Source: Caprimulgus europaeus
Taxonomy: Eukaryota > Chordata > Aves > Caprimulgiformes > Caprimulgidae
NCBI GenBank assembly: GCA_907165065.1
Contig: OU015533.1
Coordinates: 30,210,578 to 30,274,577, forward strand
Direction of reading: 5' to 3'
DNA length: 64,000 nt
Part shown: positions 50,711-64,000 of the stretch, in pieces
How positions within the stretch are numbered: the stretch's first letter is position 1
How the letters are laid out: each line of letters opens with the position of its first letter
The notes under the pieces: generated by a model
Databases searched by the model: none
What the model was told of the DNA's origin: nothing
The model's input: only the letters and a program-made list of their open reading frames with translations
Translations under genes and position numbers: made by a program

Positions 50711-53700
50711 TATATGGAAACAAAAGATCAAAGTCCAATTAATAAACCAACCTTTCAGGTTACTTGTCACCCTCATTCTCCAGTTGTAGTGTTATTTAGG
50801 TAACCTCATTATCCCAACGGCGTGAACTCTAGTGAATACACTGGTAAGCAAACGGTGAAAGTTTTTACCTTCTAACCAGCAGTCAGGGAGCGTCCCTCTT
50901 TTCTTTCCTACCACCCCCCCATGCCGGTGTGTGTAAAAGCTGCCATGTGATACTGGCTTTCTGATCCCAATATATTATTTACAGGATTCTTGTGATGGAA
51001 CAAAACCTTCTACAAATAATAATCTCTTTTTCTAGATGGCAAACATCTGGGTAGTATAAGTAAATGGGTAATTTATTAGTGTTTGAACAGCTTAAGGGAG
51101 GGTAACCAAAGGTAGCCCTGAACAGCTCAGCACTTCTGCCGGCCGCTTTCTGTCTCATTTGCGGTCTGTGATGGAGCACAGCACCGCTCACAAGCAGGAG
51201 AGGAGGCAGGGGTGAAAGGAGGGAGCAGAGTGGACAGAGCAGGGTTTGGCTGTCCCAGCAAAACACCCTTTCTTTCTTCCCTGCCTGTCTATGAGACTTC
51301 GCATACCTGTGATGGGAGTTTGAGGCCAAGGGCTTTGAAATGCATCGTGTTTTTAGGGAGGGCTCTGCAGGCTCTAGTGCACTTGTTGCGGCACCGTCTG
51401 TGTCATTTGTTCATTCCATGGTCATAACAGGTCAAACTCGGACCGTGTTATGGGTAGTAATCACTAAAACTTTTGTTCCTCTCTCTCCCACTTTGTTTCT
51501 GAGAAATATTGCTCAGGCTGTAACAGCAAATCGGTGCTTCTGTTTGATGAGGGCCATGTTCTTTAGTGCTATCCGTTCACTTCAGGTTGCAGGCTGTGTG
51601 CAAAAGATAGTGCTGCAGGATGGAAGATTCTTCAAGCTTTGCCCTCTTCAAGAAAAGATTTTCATGTATTCTGTCAGTTCTATAAACCAATGAAGAAATG
51701 TTGGGGAAATTGAGCCACAGGCATTTTTGTGTCACAGCAACCCAAACTGCTGGGGTAAAATGAAACTAAAATTAACTCCAAAAGGCCTGTGGGTACTCAA
51801 TTAAAAACTTAGACCAATGTATTATAAATTCTGATTTTTCTTGGCCCTCTTCCCAATCTCCCAGCTAAGCCTACAAGCCCATGAACCATTGGTATTTTTG
51901 AGAAAAATCGGTAAATTATCTTTATTAATTTTAATTTTAAATATTTTTTTTTCATTTTCTTGTATGAATCTGATAATGAAGCAGTGCTGTATTTAAAAAT
52001 TGGAATAAATTAGGTTAGACTAGGTCTTCCCCCATCCAGAGAAGGAAAATGAGGTGCAGTTAACAGCCTGTTAGCTAACAAGCTAAATATTTAAACATTC
52101 AGGAACATGAGGAGAGCAAAGCATGGTGGTGGTTAACATGTTGGGTAGCTTTTTTCCCTTCTCTCTTTTTTTTTTTTCTTCTCTTCCTTAGACATTCTTG
52201 TCTGCTGAGATTTTTTTTTTTATTTTTTATTTTTTCCCCAGTCCCTGCCCTAGGTAAGGGGAACAGCATTTTAACCCTGTGGCATGAGGGGATGCTTTTC
52301 AGTCCAGCTGCAGATTGCCTTGCCCCATCTGCCTTCTCCACAGGGGCACAAAGCTGAGTGCATCTCCAGCCGCTTCTTTCTTTAACCTAGCAGAGGCAGC
52401 GCTCGGCCCCCAGGTCGGCTTCTGCTTATTGGGAAGCACATCCCAACTTCTAGGATCTCTGGTTTGCCTTGGGTGTAGGTTCCCCTGTGCAGCATTTATA
52501 GTGGATATACTGCTGGGGAGAAAGCAGAACTCTTTCTGCTGGCTGGTCTGCCTGAAGTTCACTTATCATCAGAGCCCCAGTCCAGATCTCACTGCACGTG
52601 TGAAGGGGAATTGGTTTGGACATGTGGAGAGCAGTGGTGCTGGCTGCGAAGTGCCTTGCAAGCTCATGGTTAAGGTACCACTTCTCAGTGCCCTTTAACC
52701 ACACAGACAAGCTAAGTGTGACAACGTTTGTTTTGAATCTGAAAACCTGACAAAGTAAGGGCAGAAAATATAAAGGGGATAAACAGAAAGGGTATCCTGG
52801 TATAAAAAAAGAAGGGCGAGAAAACAGTGACCCCTGTTCTGCGACTGATCGTCTCTTTAGGAAAGATCCTTCTGGCACTGACAGCAAAGGGTCAGCTGGG
52901 AGGGTTTTCTCACCGCTGCGTGTGAGCATTGTAGAAGGGACCCGGCTTTAATCCTCCTGGCCCTTATTGGAATATAAATGAACCTGTCAATCAGCAACTG
53001 TATTTGATGTTTGCATCTTTTCCTACTGGTTGAATTTTACAAGAGCAATCTGCCCTCCTGCATTGTTTGTCACCAGGGGTCTGCAGGAGATTAAATGGCT
53101 ACAGTTACAGAATGGAAAAGGATGAGCAAAAGACAATGCTATTAGCGATCTCCTTTTGCCTACTATCCTGTTCACTAGAAACTCACTCAGAGGGTACTGA
53201 TGAAGGTTCAAATTCAAGCAGTGGCTGAGAGAGCAGGTGTGTATGTCTTCCTCTTGTCCACTGAGCTACTTGGTTATTCAGGGTGGGAGTGTCTTCCTCT
53301 CCGTACTGGTGCAGGGCTTATGGAGAGGTGCTAGTACTCTGTCTTCTTTTTGACCAGTGAATACCTTTGATTTATCCAGAGAACTTAAAAAAAATATATG
53401 TTTATACAGGTGTGATTAAAAAAAGGCATTGCATCAAGTTGAATGAGATGTTTGGAGTATTTTTCACTGGATATTTATGCGTGATTTTACTTTCAACTTC
53501 ATTCCAACAGCAAAATAATTCTTCTAGGATGAAGTAGCTGTCAATTAAACCATAAAGCTGTAGTAATCCTGGGATCTGGGGATCTATGTTTTATTCTGTT
53601 TATCACTCCCCAGTTTTGTATGTGCAGCGTCTTTGACTTCACCTGCCTGTTCCCACAGTTACTAATAAAGAGTTAAATTCAAAAAAGCAATCTAGGAGAA

Positions 53701-56700
53701 GAATGCATGTGCCAGTCAGAATTCTTAGCTAAATTGCTTTCATACTTTGTTTTTGTAATATATTTGCTGCTTAGCCACATTTTGGCCTTTTTCCTTTTTC
53801 TAACAAAAATCATTATGTGGGATAGCTAGTAGATAGCTCCTACTTTCACAGCAACAACTCCACGCTAAAAATGTGCCTTGGCTTTGGGATCGTTAACTGA
53901 TGGCAATTTGTCTGCCTTTCTGAATAGGTTTTTTTTTCAGCACAAGCTATAGAATCTATTAAATAGTTTGTGGGGGAAAAGTGTTTATGTTGCATTGAAA
54001 CTGAGGACGGACCAAATGTTTGAGGAAAAGAATGTATCAAATAATGAGCTATAGATAATTCTAAGTCTTTTTAAGAGTCCGGAAGGAGATGTTTAGGCAG
54101 AGTTGTGCAGCAGTCAGCAGGAGAAAATTGCATTTTGTGAAATGCTACTGTAAAATATGTTTCAAACATCACTATTTATGTTTCCATTTATATAGATAGC
54201 ATCAATTACGTATTTTTAAATGTTGATGATGGGTCTGAAAGCTACATGCATTACGAACATAAAAGTTTATTTTTCTGTGGCTTGAGCATGGAGAACAAGT
54301 CTTTTTTTTTCTCTATCTGAAAGCTGTATTTGTTTGCTTAAAAGAGTGAAGAATGGTATCTTGGTGGTAATATTCACAAAGATTTATTAGTATTTTATTG
54401 TGGAACTTATAATTGGAGGGCTACATATATTAGTTGTTTTTTGTTTGGTTTTTTTTCTGATATCTCTGCTTAAAGAGCATAGCAACACCATGTATTTGCA
54501 TTTTCTGATCACTAAAAATCCCCCCTACTATAAATGTGTATGTGAAATTGAGAAACTAATTAAAAGATTAACAGCATGTACAGTACTTTACCCAAAAGGC
54601 ATGTGTTAATTTGTTAAAACACTAAAGATTTTTATGCTGTCTTTTTTGACACTATCAAAATATTTTCAGTGGAACTGGTTGAACCTGGTCTCTTTATTAT
54701 AAATTCTTCTGCAGAGTAAGATGACTTAATTTCATATCTAATTGCATAAGGAATTATAAATTATCTTTTCTAAGAGACCTATGACACTAAAATGCAGAAT
54801 GAACAAATAAAACTGATTTGTTCTAGTACGAATGAAGATATATGGCAGTATTTTTATTACAGACACCATTTGTTTGGGTTGAGTGTCTGAATATTTTACA
54901 ATAAGATACAAAGTGCTCTTTATCGAGCAGTCATTCTAGCAATGCATCTTAAGGTGTTTTACAACTAATTGCCATGAAACAAAGGAAGTCAAATCAACAA
55001 AAAACAACCCCACCCATAAAATAAAACCCGCTGCAGAATGGGATAAATCTGTTCCAAAGGAAAGCTGTTTTATATGCACTCATAGAAGCAGCGGGATCTG
55101 CCTCTGGGATCAGACGTGGAACTTTTCTTTTGTTCGCAGAGGAAAGACCTGTTGATTTCAGAGTCGTGCTTTATCTCAGAGCAAGCTGACTGACTGTATG
55201 TAAATGGTAGTTTCCCGCTAGGTAAGAGATGCCGCGGTCAAAGAGCACACAGGCGAAGAATCGCAAGTCTGGTTTGTGGCGGGGAAGCCCAGCTGATGTA
55301 CAGGGCAGTGTGCTGGAGGTGGGCATTTCCCTGCTGTGGAGGGACACGTAGGTCCCGCCGTGTCCCCCGTAGCGCCATGTAACCCAAGGGCATGCCGCAG
55401 TGCTGCAGAGCTCTGCAGGGTTTCCTTCCCGCCTGGGGACTTCTGCAGGAATCCTGGACAAATGCCCCTTCCTGCCCCTAAAGCACAGCCAGTCGGGATT
55501 CTCCTTCGGAAACAACTGGCTATTTACCAGTACAAAGTGATGTATGACTTTAGAATTTAGTATTACCCTTATAGCAGAATTTAGGAGCATACTACCCTTA
55601 TGTCAATTATTAACGATTTGTCATTTGTAACTACCCTCCGTGGAATTTCGTGCTGTCATTGAAAGTTTAAAATAGTTTACAGTGAATTTACCATTTTGTA
55701 CTGAACTGAGTCAGTGTTGGTGCCGAGGCTGTTTAAATGTTACTGAATGTCTGTTTAACCACATCAGATTAAACCCTATTACATTATTTAGTGCAAGTAT
55801 GTTGCTCATAAAGGAACAAATTAATATTCTGCTGACCTTTAGAGAGTTGAATTAATAAATTTGTCACAAGGATTAGTTTGGTATTTTATAATAGAGACAT
55901 TCTTTTATTTATTTATCCAGAAGTACTTTTATTATTAAGTTTACTGATTCAAAGCTGCTTCTGTTAAGCTGATTGTAATTCCCAAATACTAAAAGACCAG
56001 TGCCAAATTGTCTAAATCACAATGTATATGTGCATTTATGAATTTTTCTAGAAGAGGGACAAAAGGGTAGTATGACACTTCATAAAGGCAAGCAGGAAAG
56101 AAATGTAATTTTTAGCTAGAAAGCTTCATGGTCTGGTTTGAGTGATTTGAGATAAAAACTGTGGCATTTATGGTGAAATGTGGATTACGCTTTTAAAAAG
56201 CATTTATGCCTAATAATCCAAAGTGATTTGAATAAAAAGGTTAAGGAATATTTTTTTTTTTACCATAAAAACATGAGATTTTTTTTTCCTTACCTTTTCG
56301 TAGCTCTATAGTAAATTTTCATTTTGCAAGAATTATTTTTTTGCTTTACAATTTTGAGTGTGTGGAAAAGTGAAGAGGGAGAAAGCAAAAAAAAGAAGGG
56401 AAGCAGCCAAGAGAGCAAGTGTTTCTGTGCTGCTTGTGATAGCAACGTCGTGTCTCTGTGAGGGACAGCAGTGTGAATTTTGGTAGTGTAGTGAGCATCT
56501 GCACCATCTTACTGAGGTACAGCAGCTCCCCTGTCCCATCTTCTACTTCCCCTTCTTGTTGTAGCGCTGGGATGGAGTTGCAGCTGTAGTATGGACGTGG
56601 CACCGTGGTGACCCATGGTCATAATGTGGATTTTGTGGAAGGAAGGGCTATTACAGAACAAAATTGCCATCAAATGTCTTTAAAGCTTCTCCTGAATCCT

Positions 56701-59700
56701 ACTCTTTTATTTTTTTTTTTTTCTCCTGTATCTCTTGTGCATAAACTCTGGTTTTGCATGAAAATGTAAGGGAGATAAAGAAATCTTATCTGCAGATGGG
56801 AAAAAACCCCAAACACAACAGTGTCTTGATATTTTAAAAAATCCAGAATTAGACGGAGATAGATTCATGTAGCCTTTGCACCATAATAATGTGGAAAGAC
56901 CTGACACAAAGCCATGAGGCTTTTTTCACAGAGTCAGTTGTCTGGAAATTGTGCAATGCTGTGTAAATGGAATGACTTTTAACAGATCGCAATAAATTAA
57001 AAAAAAAAATAAAATGATGTTTTCACCAAGGATTACATGATGGCAGTGCTGACTCCCATGCAGTTAATAGACAGTGCGTACTTTGTTTTCCTTCGAGTGC
57101 TTAGCATTTTGTCTAGATTTTATCTGGCCATGTATCCAGGCACTGGGTATGGATGCAAGCTGCTGTTAATTGAACTGTATTTAGGACTATTAAAACCATC
57201 CTGTGTGCTGCATGACAAAATGTGTAGCTAGGTTTGCATTTGCAGCAATGGAGCCATAACATGCATCTCCTGTAGCAGATAGGCAGCCCCTAGTCCACAT
57301 GTTTTTAGATAGAAAATGTAATTGGTTTATGACAAAATAACTTCTTATCTCAACATAGCATTTGTCTTTTACAAAACCTGCAGTTATTTTTGCAGAGCAG
57401 ATGTGAGGTGCATTTGTAGCTTCACAGGAAGAAAGATGGAATATGTTCTAGTTTTGATGTGAATCACTGGCCCGTTGAGTCAGGTTTTGTGTTGCAGCTT
57501 CTTTGTAGAGGAAGGCTGGTCCTGGTTTCCCCTGATCTCATACAGCTACTGGATGTCTTTTTACACCCAGCTAGTTGAGTGATGTAGTATTCAAGGGGAA
57601 GAAGACGCTGTCTGATAAAAAGAGTGATGAGTTTAAATCTGGAAGCAAAATACCAAAAAATCCCTTAGTTCTGTGCTTGCTGGAATAAGTCTTTTATATA
57701 ACATCCTTTATAGAAAAAGGGCTATGTTTGTACAGAAGGAGGTGCCAGAATGCTAATAGAAGTATAGTAGCTCATCTCCTGGGTGGGATAGACTTCTGCA
57801 TGCTATTTGGAAACAAAATTAACCCTGTGTGGGAGTATCGTTAATTCTTGACGTTTTAATTTTCTTTCTCATACTTCTGGAGTTCTTGATGAGAGGGAAA
57901 CTTCAGCCTCTCTTTAAAAATTTGATTCGTAGAGATAAAAAATAAAACCTTAGAGGATTCCATCTTAGAAACACAGGAGCATGATCCTATCTTTGTCATG
58001 AAAACATGGAATAGAACAGAATCCAGGCATTTTAGTTTGCTGGGGAAAAAAAAAGCTGATTGGTAACTCTGAGATCTATGGTACTGCTCTCTGAAGCACA
58101 TTACTTTGTAGGCGTGCAGGCATGTGAGAGTGTGATCATACGTGGGTCTGTGTTGGTTTCAGACACGCCTGGGGCCTCCCATGGACCTTTCATTATTTCT
58201 GAGCCTTTGGCACTGGGTGCTGGTGGGGGGTGTGTGTGGAGATGGGGAAACAAGAGACGTAGATATTAGAATTCAGTAGCAGATTTAAGTTAAGCAGAAA
58301 CCTCAGTATGTTATAAACTTGTAAGGCTATATATACACTATGGCATGTGGCTGGACCATAGTCATGCTCAGCAAACCACTGAATATTATAGGACTGTTCA
58401 TATGTTTTCTAATTCTTCCCAGAAAAAAGAGAATTTCAGTACTGAGTAATATCTTATTATCCCATTCCTACTATCGGCAGCACAGCAATTTGAACTTGCA
58501 AAAATAGCAGATTAGGTATTTCCCTGAAACTACATGTACTGTTTAGCATCTTACTGATGTTCTAGCAGAACAGTGTAGGGATTGACAGAAACTGGGGCTG
58601 AAAGTGTCTTAAGGGAGCTAGCAGAGTTTAGTGAAGGTTGTTGAAAAGCAGTGCTTTCCATTAGACATCCTATGAAGAGGGAGGTGGGAAAGGATGCGAG
58701 ATGCCAAAGTGGGAACTACACACCATGAACATGGCTTTTTGAGCCAGGAGAAGTCTAGGCTGACAATTTCATTTGGGGCTTTGTTTCCATAGTAGGAAGA
58801 GTTAAGAACAGAAGTGAAAACGATGGTAGTAGTAGAGATAGTGTGCTGACCTCTTGAAACTTGAGTGTAGATGTGTAACTCTTCCTTGCTATGGTAGAAA
58901 CTTAAATGCAGTGTTCTGGTACTTCTGTAGTAAGGCCAGAAATGGAACTAGAAAGGTTTGTCTCAGTGTGAAGGCTAAGTGAAATGCAAAAGTTAATGTG
59001 TGATGTAGAGTCCAAAATCAGCACACACAATGCTGTTAGTGTTCATAATTGTTGGTGCTGTAGCTTCAAAAGGGGATTCTTTACAAGAAAATTAAGCCAC
59101 GTTTTAAGTTACAGCAGTGTAAATGAAGTCAAGTGCTTCTGAAGTCACTGGAATTTTTTATTTCCACTGATGCAATTGAGAGCAGAGTTTGAAACACGAA
59201 TTTTATTTCCAGACATATCTCAAGCTACATTTCAAACTTGTTTTATATGAAGAAGTAAGTAATCTGTTGGGAGGCAGGTTGATAGCATAGATAACACAGC
59301 GTCAGATACGTTTATCTATAGGATCAGTAACCACTGTTGATTGTTTACAAAGAGCTGCTTTGGCGTGTTCCATCCACTTAATTTTTCAGCTGTGTCCTAA
59401 TACAGAAAAACAAACTCAATACAGCTATTCTGGAGTGAGTTATTTAGCTGCAGGAGGGATAGGCCAAAGCCATTTTACTATAGAACAATTTTTCTTATAT
59501 GAAAGCTGTCCATTTGCAGGATATTTTTTGTTTAATGATCTTCAGATTAATTTGTTGTGGGTTTTTTAATAATACATTGTAGAAACTTGGATTTAGGTTC
59601 TCGCTTGCTTATGTGAATACTTGAGACACAGCAGTTAAACTGGGATGCCAAAATAGAAATTACCTGTAGGAATCCTCCTACTCTGCAGCATCATGGAGAA

Positions 59701-59885
59701 AGATGACCTGTGTCCTCAGAAGACAGAAGCACGGAGGCTCTGAGACTGAAACTGGGAGGGCGTGTTTGTTTTAATATATGTAAGATTTTACCTGGTTTCA
59801 AGGACTTTTCTTAAGACTTGAGGAAGGAGAAAGCTGCAGTGTAGGGAGACAAGTGAAGCCTGAGGTAGGCTATGGTGTTGCTTCA

Positions 59886-59917
59886 GTTGTGTGTAAGTGT
59901 GTGTCTGTGTGTGTGTT
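59886..59917 (+). repeat. Degenerate (TG)n microsatellite
   Basis: TGTGTGTAAGTGTGTGTCTG continues into TGTGTGTGTTTGG. It is a simple repeat in intronic DNA. Confidence 0.88.
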
Positions 59918-60760
59918 TGGCTGAAGGTGGGGAGAGCAAATATTCACTCTTTTGGCAAGGACTGAGAAGTTGGTCTTTAGCTTGACTAATAGGTGTGTGT
60001 ATGTAGGAGGTTTTAAAAGAAGGGGAAAATATTTGTTCATTTGGGCTATTTGTGGTTGAAAGATCATAAACACTTGTATGTAACAAGAGAAAAACTGTAA
60101 CTTTTTGTTTTCAGATAACTTGTTAGAAATATTACTTGAAAAAAAGATTCATATATTTTGTGAGGTTTTAATGTAAAAGCAGGGTTCCCTGTCTAAGTGC
60201 ATCCATCAATCAAGGTGGTGCCTTCTTTGGAACTTAGTAGAGTTTTGTTTTTAAAGCATAAAGTAGTTAGTTCTTGTCTGTAGACTTTTAAATAGTGCAC
60301 AAATGCTCGAGATTTTTCTTTGATTAACTTTTTTTTTCATTTATTAACAAGGTGGTTATGTAGGAACATTCATCGTAAGCTTTAGAAATGGTGGGAGATT
60401 TATGATGTCATATGATGTCTTTACAGCAGTACGCTGCATTGTAAAACTTCAGAGCAACCACTGCTGTACCACCAGGGTGAATAATGGGGCATTCATTCAC
60501 TCCTACCAAATCCCAACATCAAATATTCCACAGGCTCTCTGAAAACAGAAACACTGCCTATAGGAACACGTAGTGAGAAGTTGTGCTCGGGAGGGTGCAA
60601 TTGGAGTATCTCAAAAGGAGTGGTAGATATTTAAATTCCCAGAAGTTGTGGTGCTAAGACTGCACAAAAGCCAGAGACTCTCTGAGGTAAAAGCTCTTCA
60701 GATGGAAGAAGACTGAAAAAATCTTGGATAGCTCGTGGGGAGCTTGTGAGAACAAGTACT

Positions 60761-60880
60761 GGAGGCCAAATTCTGCTGTGTTACACCATCCTATATTTGG
60801 ACTAGCACCAAGGACGAGCGCTTTCCCCGCTGCAACCAGACTGGAGGGAGTGCAACTCTGAGGGGTCTGAGCAACCAGTG
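60761..60880. repeat. Possible ancient amniote interspersed-repeat fragment
   Basis: GAGGCCAAATTCTGCTGTG followed by TTACACCATCC, and later GTGCAACTCTGAGG, resemble an old sauropsid repeat phrase (GGCCAAATTCTGC...TTACACC...GCAACTC). It may be related to the fragments at 3340-3430 and 7270-7420. Recognition is from memory and not verified. Confidence 0.38.
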
Positions 60881-63800
60881 ACTCTACTCTAAACCACACG
60901 TAAAATGAGTTTAGCAATCTTGGACTGTTGAACAATGATTCATTTTATAATATGACCACAAAATGTAACTGAGTTGGTAATGATTGCTTCAAACAGCTCA
61001 AGAAACTGAATGAGCAAGGAGGAGTCAGGATTACCCTTAGCCCTACTAAGTGTCCTTGTTGGGCCGGAGGTCAAGGCTTCCCGGTATAGCTTTTGCTCGG
61101 GGCTGCACGGGCAGGCAGGGGAGAGCTCTGCCTGCAATAAAGACAGACAAAGGTCTCATTCTTTAGTGGTAAACATGCTTTAACAGCCACCACTGTATAC
61201 TAACACTTAAAACAAAATGAAAGGAAACGTTAAGCCTGCTGCATGTTACATGTTCAGGATGTTAACGACTGTATGGCAAATACATCTCTAATATAGGAGG
61301 GAGAGGAAGATACAAGCAAACTTTCACAGCCATCCTTTCATATTTGTAATTACATCCAGACTTAGCAGTAGTGTCATTTCATTTTGCAGAGGAGCGTGGC
61401 AGCCCTTGAAGTGAGATTTCTTGGTGTTCAATCCCACAAGGTAGAAAAGGACCGTTGTGCTCTGACCTGCTTTAAAACAAACCGTACTAAACTGTGCGTG
61501 CATGCTCAGAGAGTCCTCCCTTTTTATAGACAACTGCCATTTGTTGCAGGGGTTGCTATGGCAAACCGAGGCAGAAAATCCTGTCTTGGTGTTAAAGTTA
61601 AATACTTAGAAATTATAAGGAGACAGAGTTTGAGAACATAAATTAATTAAATGGCAGCAATTGCTTTATTGCACTGTCTTGCAAGGGAAATAGCTATTCC
61701 TGTGAGAGCCTACTACTGTGTTAGGTCTTGGAGCAGAGTGTAATTTTTTGAAAGTGCTTTAGGTTTACCAACTCTGTCTTTCTGCTTTTATTTAATTCTG
61801 ACTAGTGGTAAATGGCAGCTTAGCCCTGCAAAGGTGGTCATCGGCCTGGTTGCTTGAGTTGTTAAAGCTGTGAGAAGACTGAGTGAGCATTTACAGTTTG
61901 GGCTTAAATTGAAAGAAGTAAATAACTATAAGCTCACCAGTCTGGCCCAGGTAGCTGCTTGTTAGCTTGCCCTGTTGGGATCAGTGTTTTTGAATTGGGA
62001 CAGGAAACATTAGGCTTCTTCCAGATAGGAGTCCTACAGCTGTCTAATGTACCTTCTGCTCCTTGACTGCTGGAGGTGCAAAGTGTCAGGCAGGTAGGAG
62101 ACTTCTGTTGCACATTTCTTCATTTGCAAGAGCAAGAAAAAAAAAAAACAAACAAAACAAGGCTGTTTTAATCTTGCTTGCCCTCTTTGTTTTCCCTGTG
62201 TCCTGCTTAAGCACTCCGACCTTGCTGTAGTTGTGTCCTTCCTTAAGTCTCCAATGAAAGGATGAACTGGATGCTGTCTAGCATATTTTTAGGTCAATTA
62301 GAAAAACTGCTTGGAAATATTTCCACTTTTAATGCTGAAAGCAGGCAGTTCTATATCTTGACATCTATAATCATTATTCATTAGAGTATTTCCTTACTTT
62401 TTTAAGTGGCACTATGTTATAGCCCTTTGATAATGTTTGGGGAGAAATGAAGACTAAAATACCCACTTCCCATATCTGAAAGAGAAATTCAGATTTAAAA
62501 GGAGTAAGAGATCCAGCCACAACATATGAAGATAAATGAAATATATTTTTTGTAAATATGTTACACTGGACCATGAAGAGTCTTGCTCAGTTGACCTGGT
62601 GAGCAAGGTCCTTTCTTGAGGTGTTCTCAAAGCATCTTTGGTCTTTGTTCAGTTGATCTCAGTTCAGTAGCCTCTGGTCAGCTGAATCTGAGTGGGCACA
62701 GGTCAGTGACTCTGCATTGATTATTCCAGTTTTGCCAGTCATATGAATTGACCATCTGCTGTTTGCTTTTGTGTGCACATTAAGAATTGGGCAGGAAGAG
62801 CATGGCAGTAGCCTAGGATTAATACCTTCATCAAAGTTCAGGAACTCTTGAATCTCCTCAGTTTTGCCACTGCCTCTTTGTCTTCAAGAAGTCGTCTTTG
62901 GCTGTGCTACTAGTACAGCTTATTGCAGTTGGTTGTGCTGGTGAATGAAGGTAAAATACGTGCTTCTGTCGAACTTCCAGAGTTCATTTTGGTGCATTGA
63001 GGATGTAGTTTTGTATGTTCCCCTTGGGTTCCTGAATAGGCAGTAGACTGTCCAATGCATCCAAGGAATGGAATGGAATGTAACAAAGCTTCTGTGTTGC
63101 AGATTGAATTTGATATATTTGGGAGTGGGACCAGCAGCTTCCCAAATGGGAATTAAAAAGAAAAGAGAAAAGTAAAAATGTTTATAACTAGGTCAAGTCA
63201 GCATCCTCATCTGGCATTGGCCAAGTCTAATTCAAATGCTTTTCATGCCACCATGTTTGCCAATTACCTCATAGACTGAGGCATTTGTAGCGATTCAAGA
63301 GTTCAACTCTGTGTTAGAAAAAGAAAGGGACTTCTTGTGGAATATCATTAAAAGCTGAGCCAAGTTTTTTCTCATTTAATATTACTTACGTGAATCCACC
63401 GTTTTTCCTGCTATTTTGTGCAGCATTATTCTGTCTTGTTCCGTTTATCATTATTCAATTGAGAGGTTTTTCACTGCATTATTTGAGTTTAAATGATTTT
63501 ATGTTCAAGGCTGAAATTAAGGAATTTTGAAAACCTGGGTATTCTGATTGTCACTAGTGCAGGGATTAAGTATAGATGACTGAGTGCTTTAAAAGGGAGC
63601 TTTGTATCCGTTTATCAGCTTTTCTTATCTTAATAAAAATGACAAAGAATCAAATAATTTTAAAAATACTAAAAAGGTTAATTGAAAACTGCTTTTCCAT
63701 ACATGTTGCAGCCATTCCCTATGGGTAAACATATTCATAAAATATTTTAACTACACCCACAACATTCATTCTTATTAGATGAATATGCTTTTTTATACTA

Positions 63801-64000
63801 ACTCTGCATGGTAAGTGAATAATTTCTATCTTAAATTCTACATTTTTCCTCTGTGGTTGCAACCAAAATTATACAGATTCCCTGTATGGAATTATATCCC
63901 AAACTGCTTTCCCCTGAGGTATTTTGAAACTTTTTGCCTAAATGATGTGCATTATTTTAATTACAGCACATGACAATTATCTGGAAGCTATTGGTTATTA

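Noticed and set aside
52450..52929. 159-codon minus-strand open frame
   Set aside because: No domain, no conserved motif and an opposite-strand frame of 127 codons. Probably chance.

Overview
The window looks like a piece of an avian (or at least sauropsid) nuclear genome carrying the 5' end of SATB2 on the + strand. SATB2 is identified from two split coding exons whose translation I recognise. The first (24895-25063) encodes the SATB2 N-terminus. The second (44219-44395) encodes the first half of its ubiquitin-like oligomerisation domain. The bird-like assignment rests on two CR1 LINE relics (a reverse-transcriptase piece at 1-116 and a 3'-tail piece at about 38413-38450), sparse interspersed repeats and no mammalian Alu/L1-type sequence. 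Species cannot be told.

Layout. 1-12000: AT-rich intergenic DNA with no gene, holding repeat relics, small tandem repeats and two clean hairpin palindromes. 12000-25600: an unusually long CpG-rich domain in three lobes (about 12.0-14.5, 15.1-20.15 and 21.5-25.6 kb). The lobes are separated by two AT-rich, unique-looking interludes (about 14.55-15.08 and 20.15-21.5 kb) that contain palindromic homeodomain/CUT-type motifs. The third lobe holds the presumed promoter, a non-coding leader exon ending at 24422 and the first coding exon. 25064-44218: a 19.2 kb intron, AT-rich after a GC-rich shoulder, with an old LINE-2-like relic and a CR1 tail. 44219-44395: the second coding exon. 44396-64000: the next intron, which runs off the window with no further SATB2 exon seen.

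How it works together. SATB2 is a nuclear matrix-attachment-region binding transcription factor and chromatin organiser. The window holds its control region and the first 115 full codons. The CUT repeats and homeodomain must lie beyond the right edge. The spliced leader has an in-frame TGA at 24326-24328 and a complete 13-codon upstream ORF (24378-24419), so the start at 24895 is well supported and may be under modest uORF control.

I saw no tRNA, rRNA, CRISPR, intact mobile element or second protein-coding gene. The many long open frames in the GC-rich block are compositional. No clearly new biological system is evident. The most interesting material is the architecture of the CpG domain, with its embedded AT-rich islands and palindromic sites, and the leader uORF.
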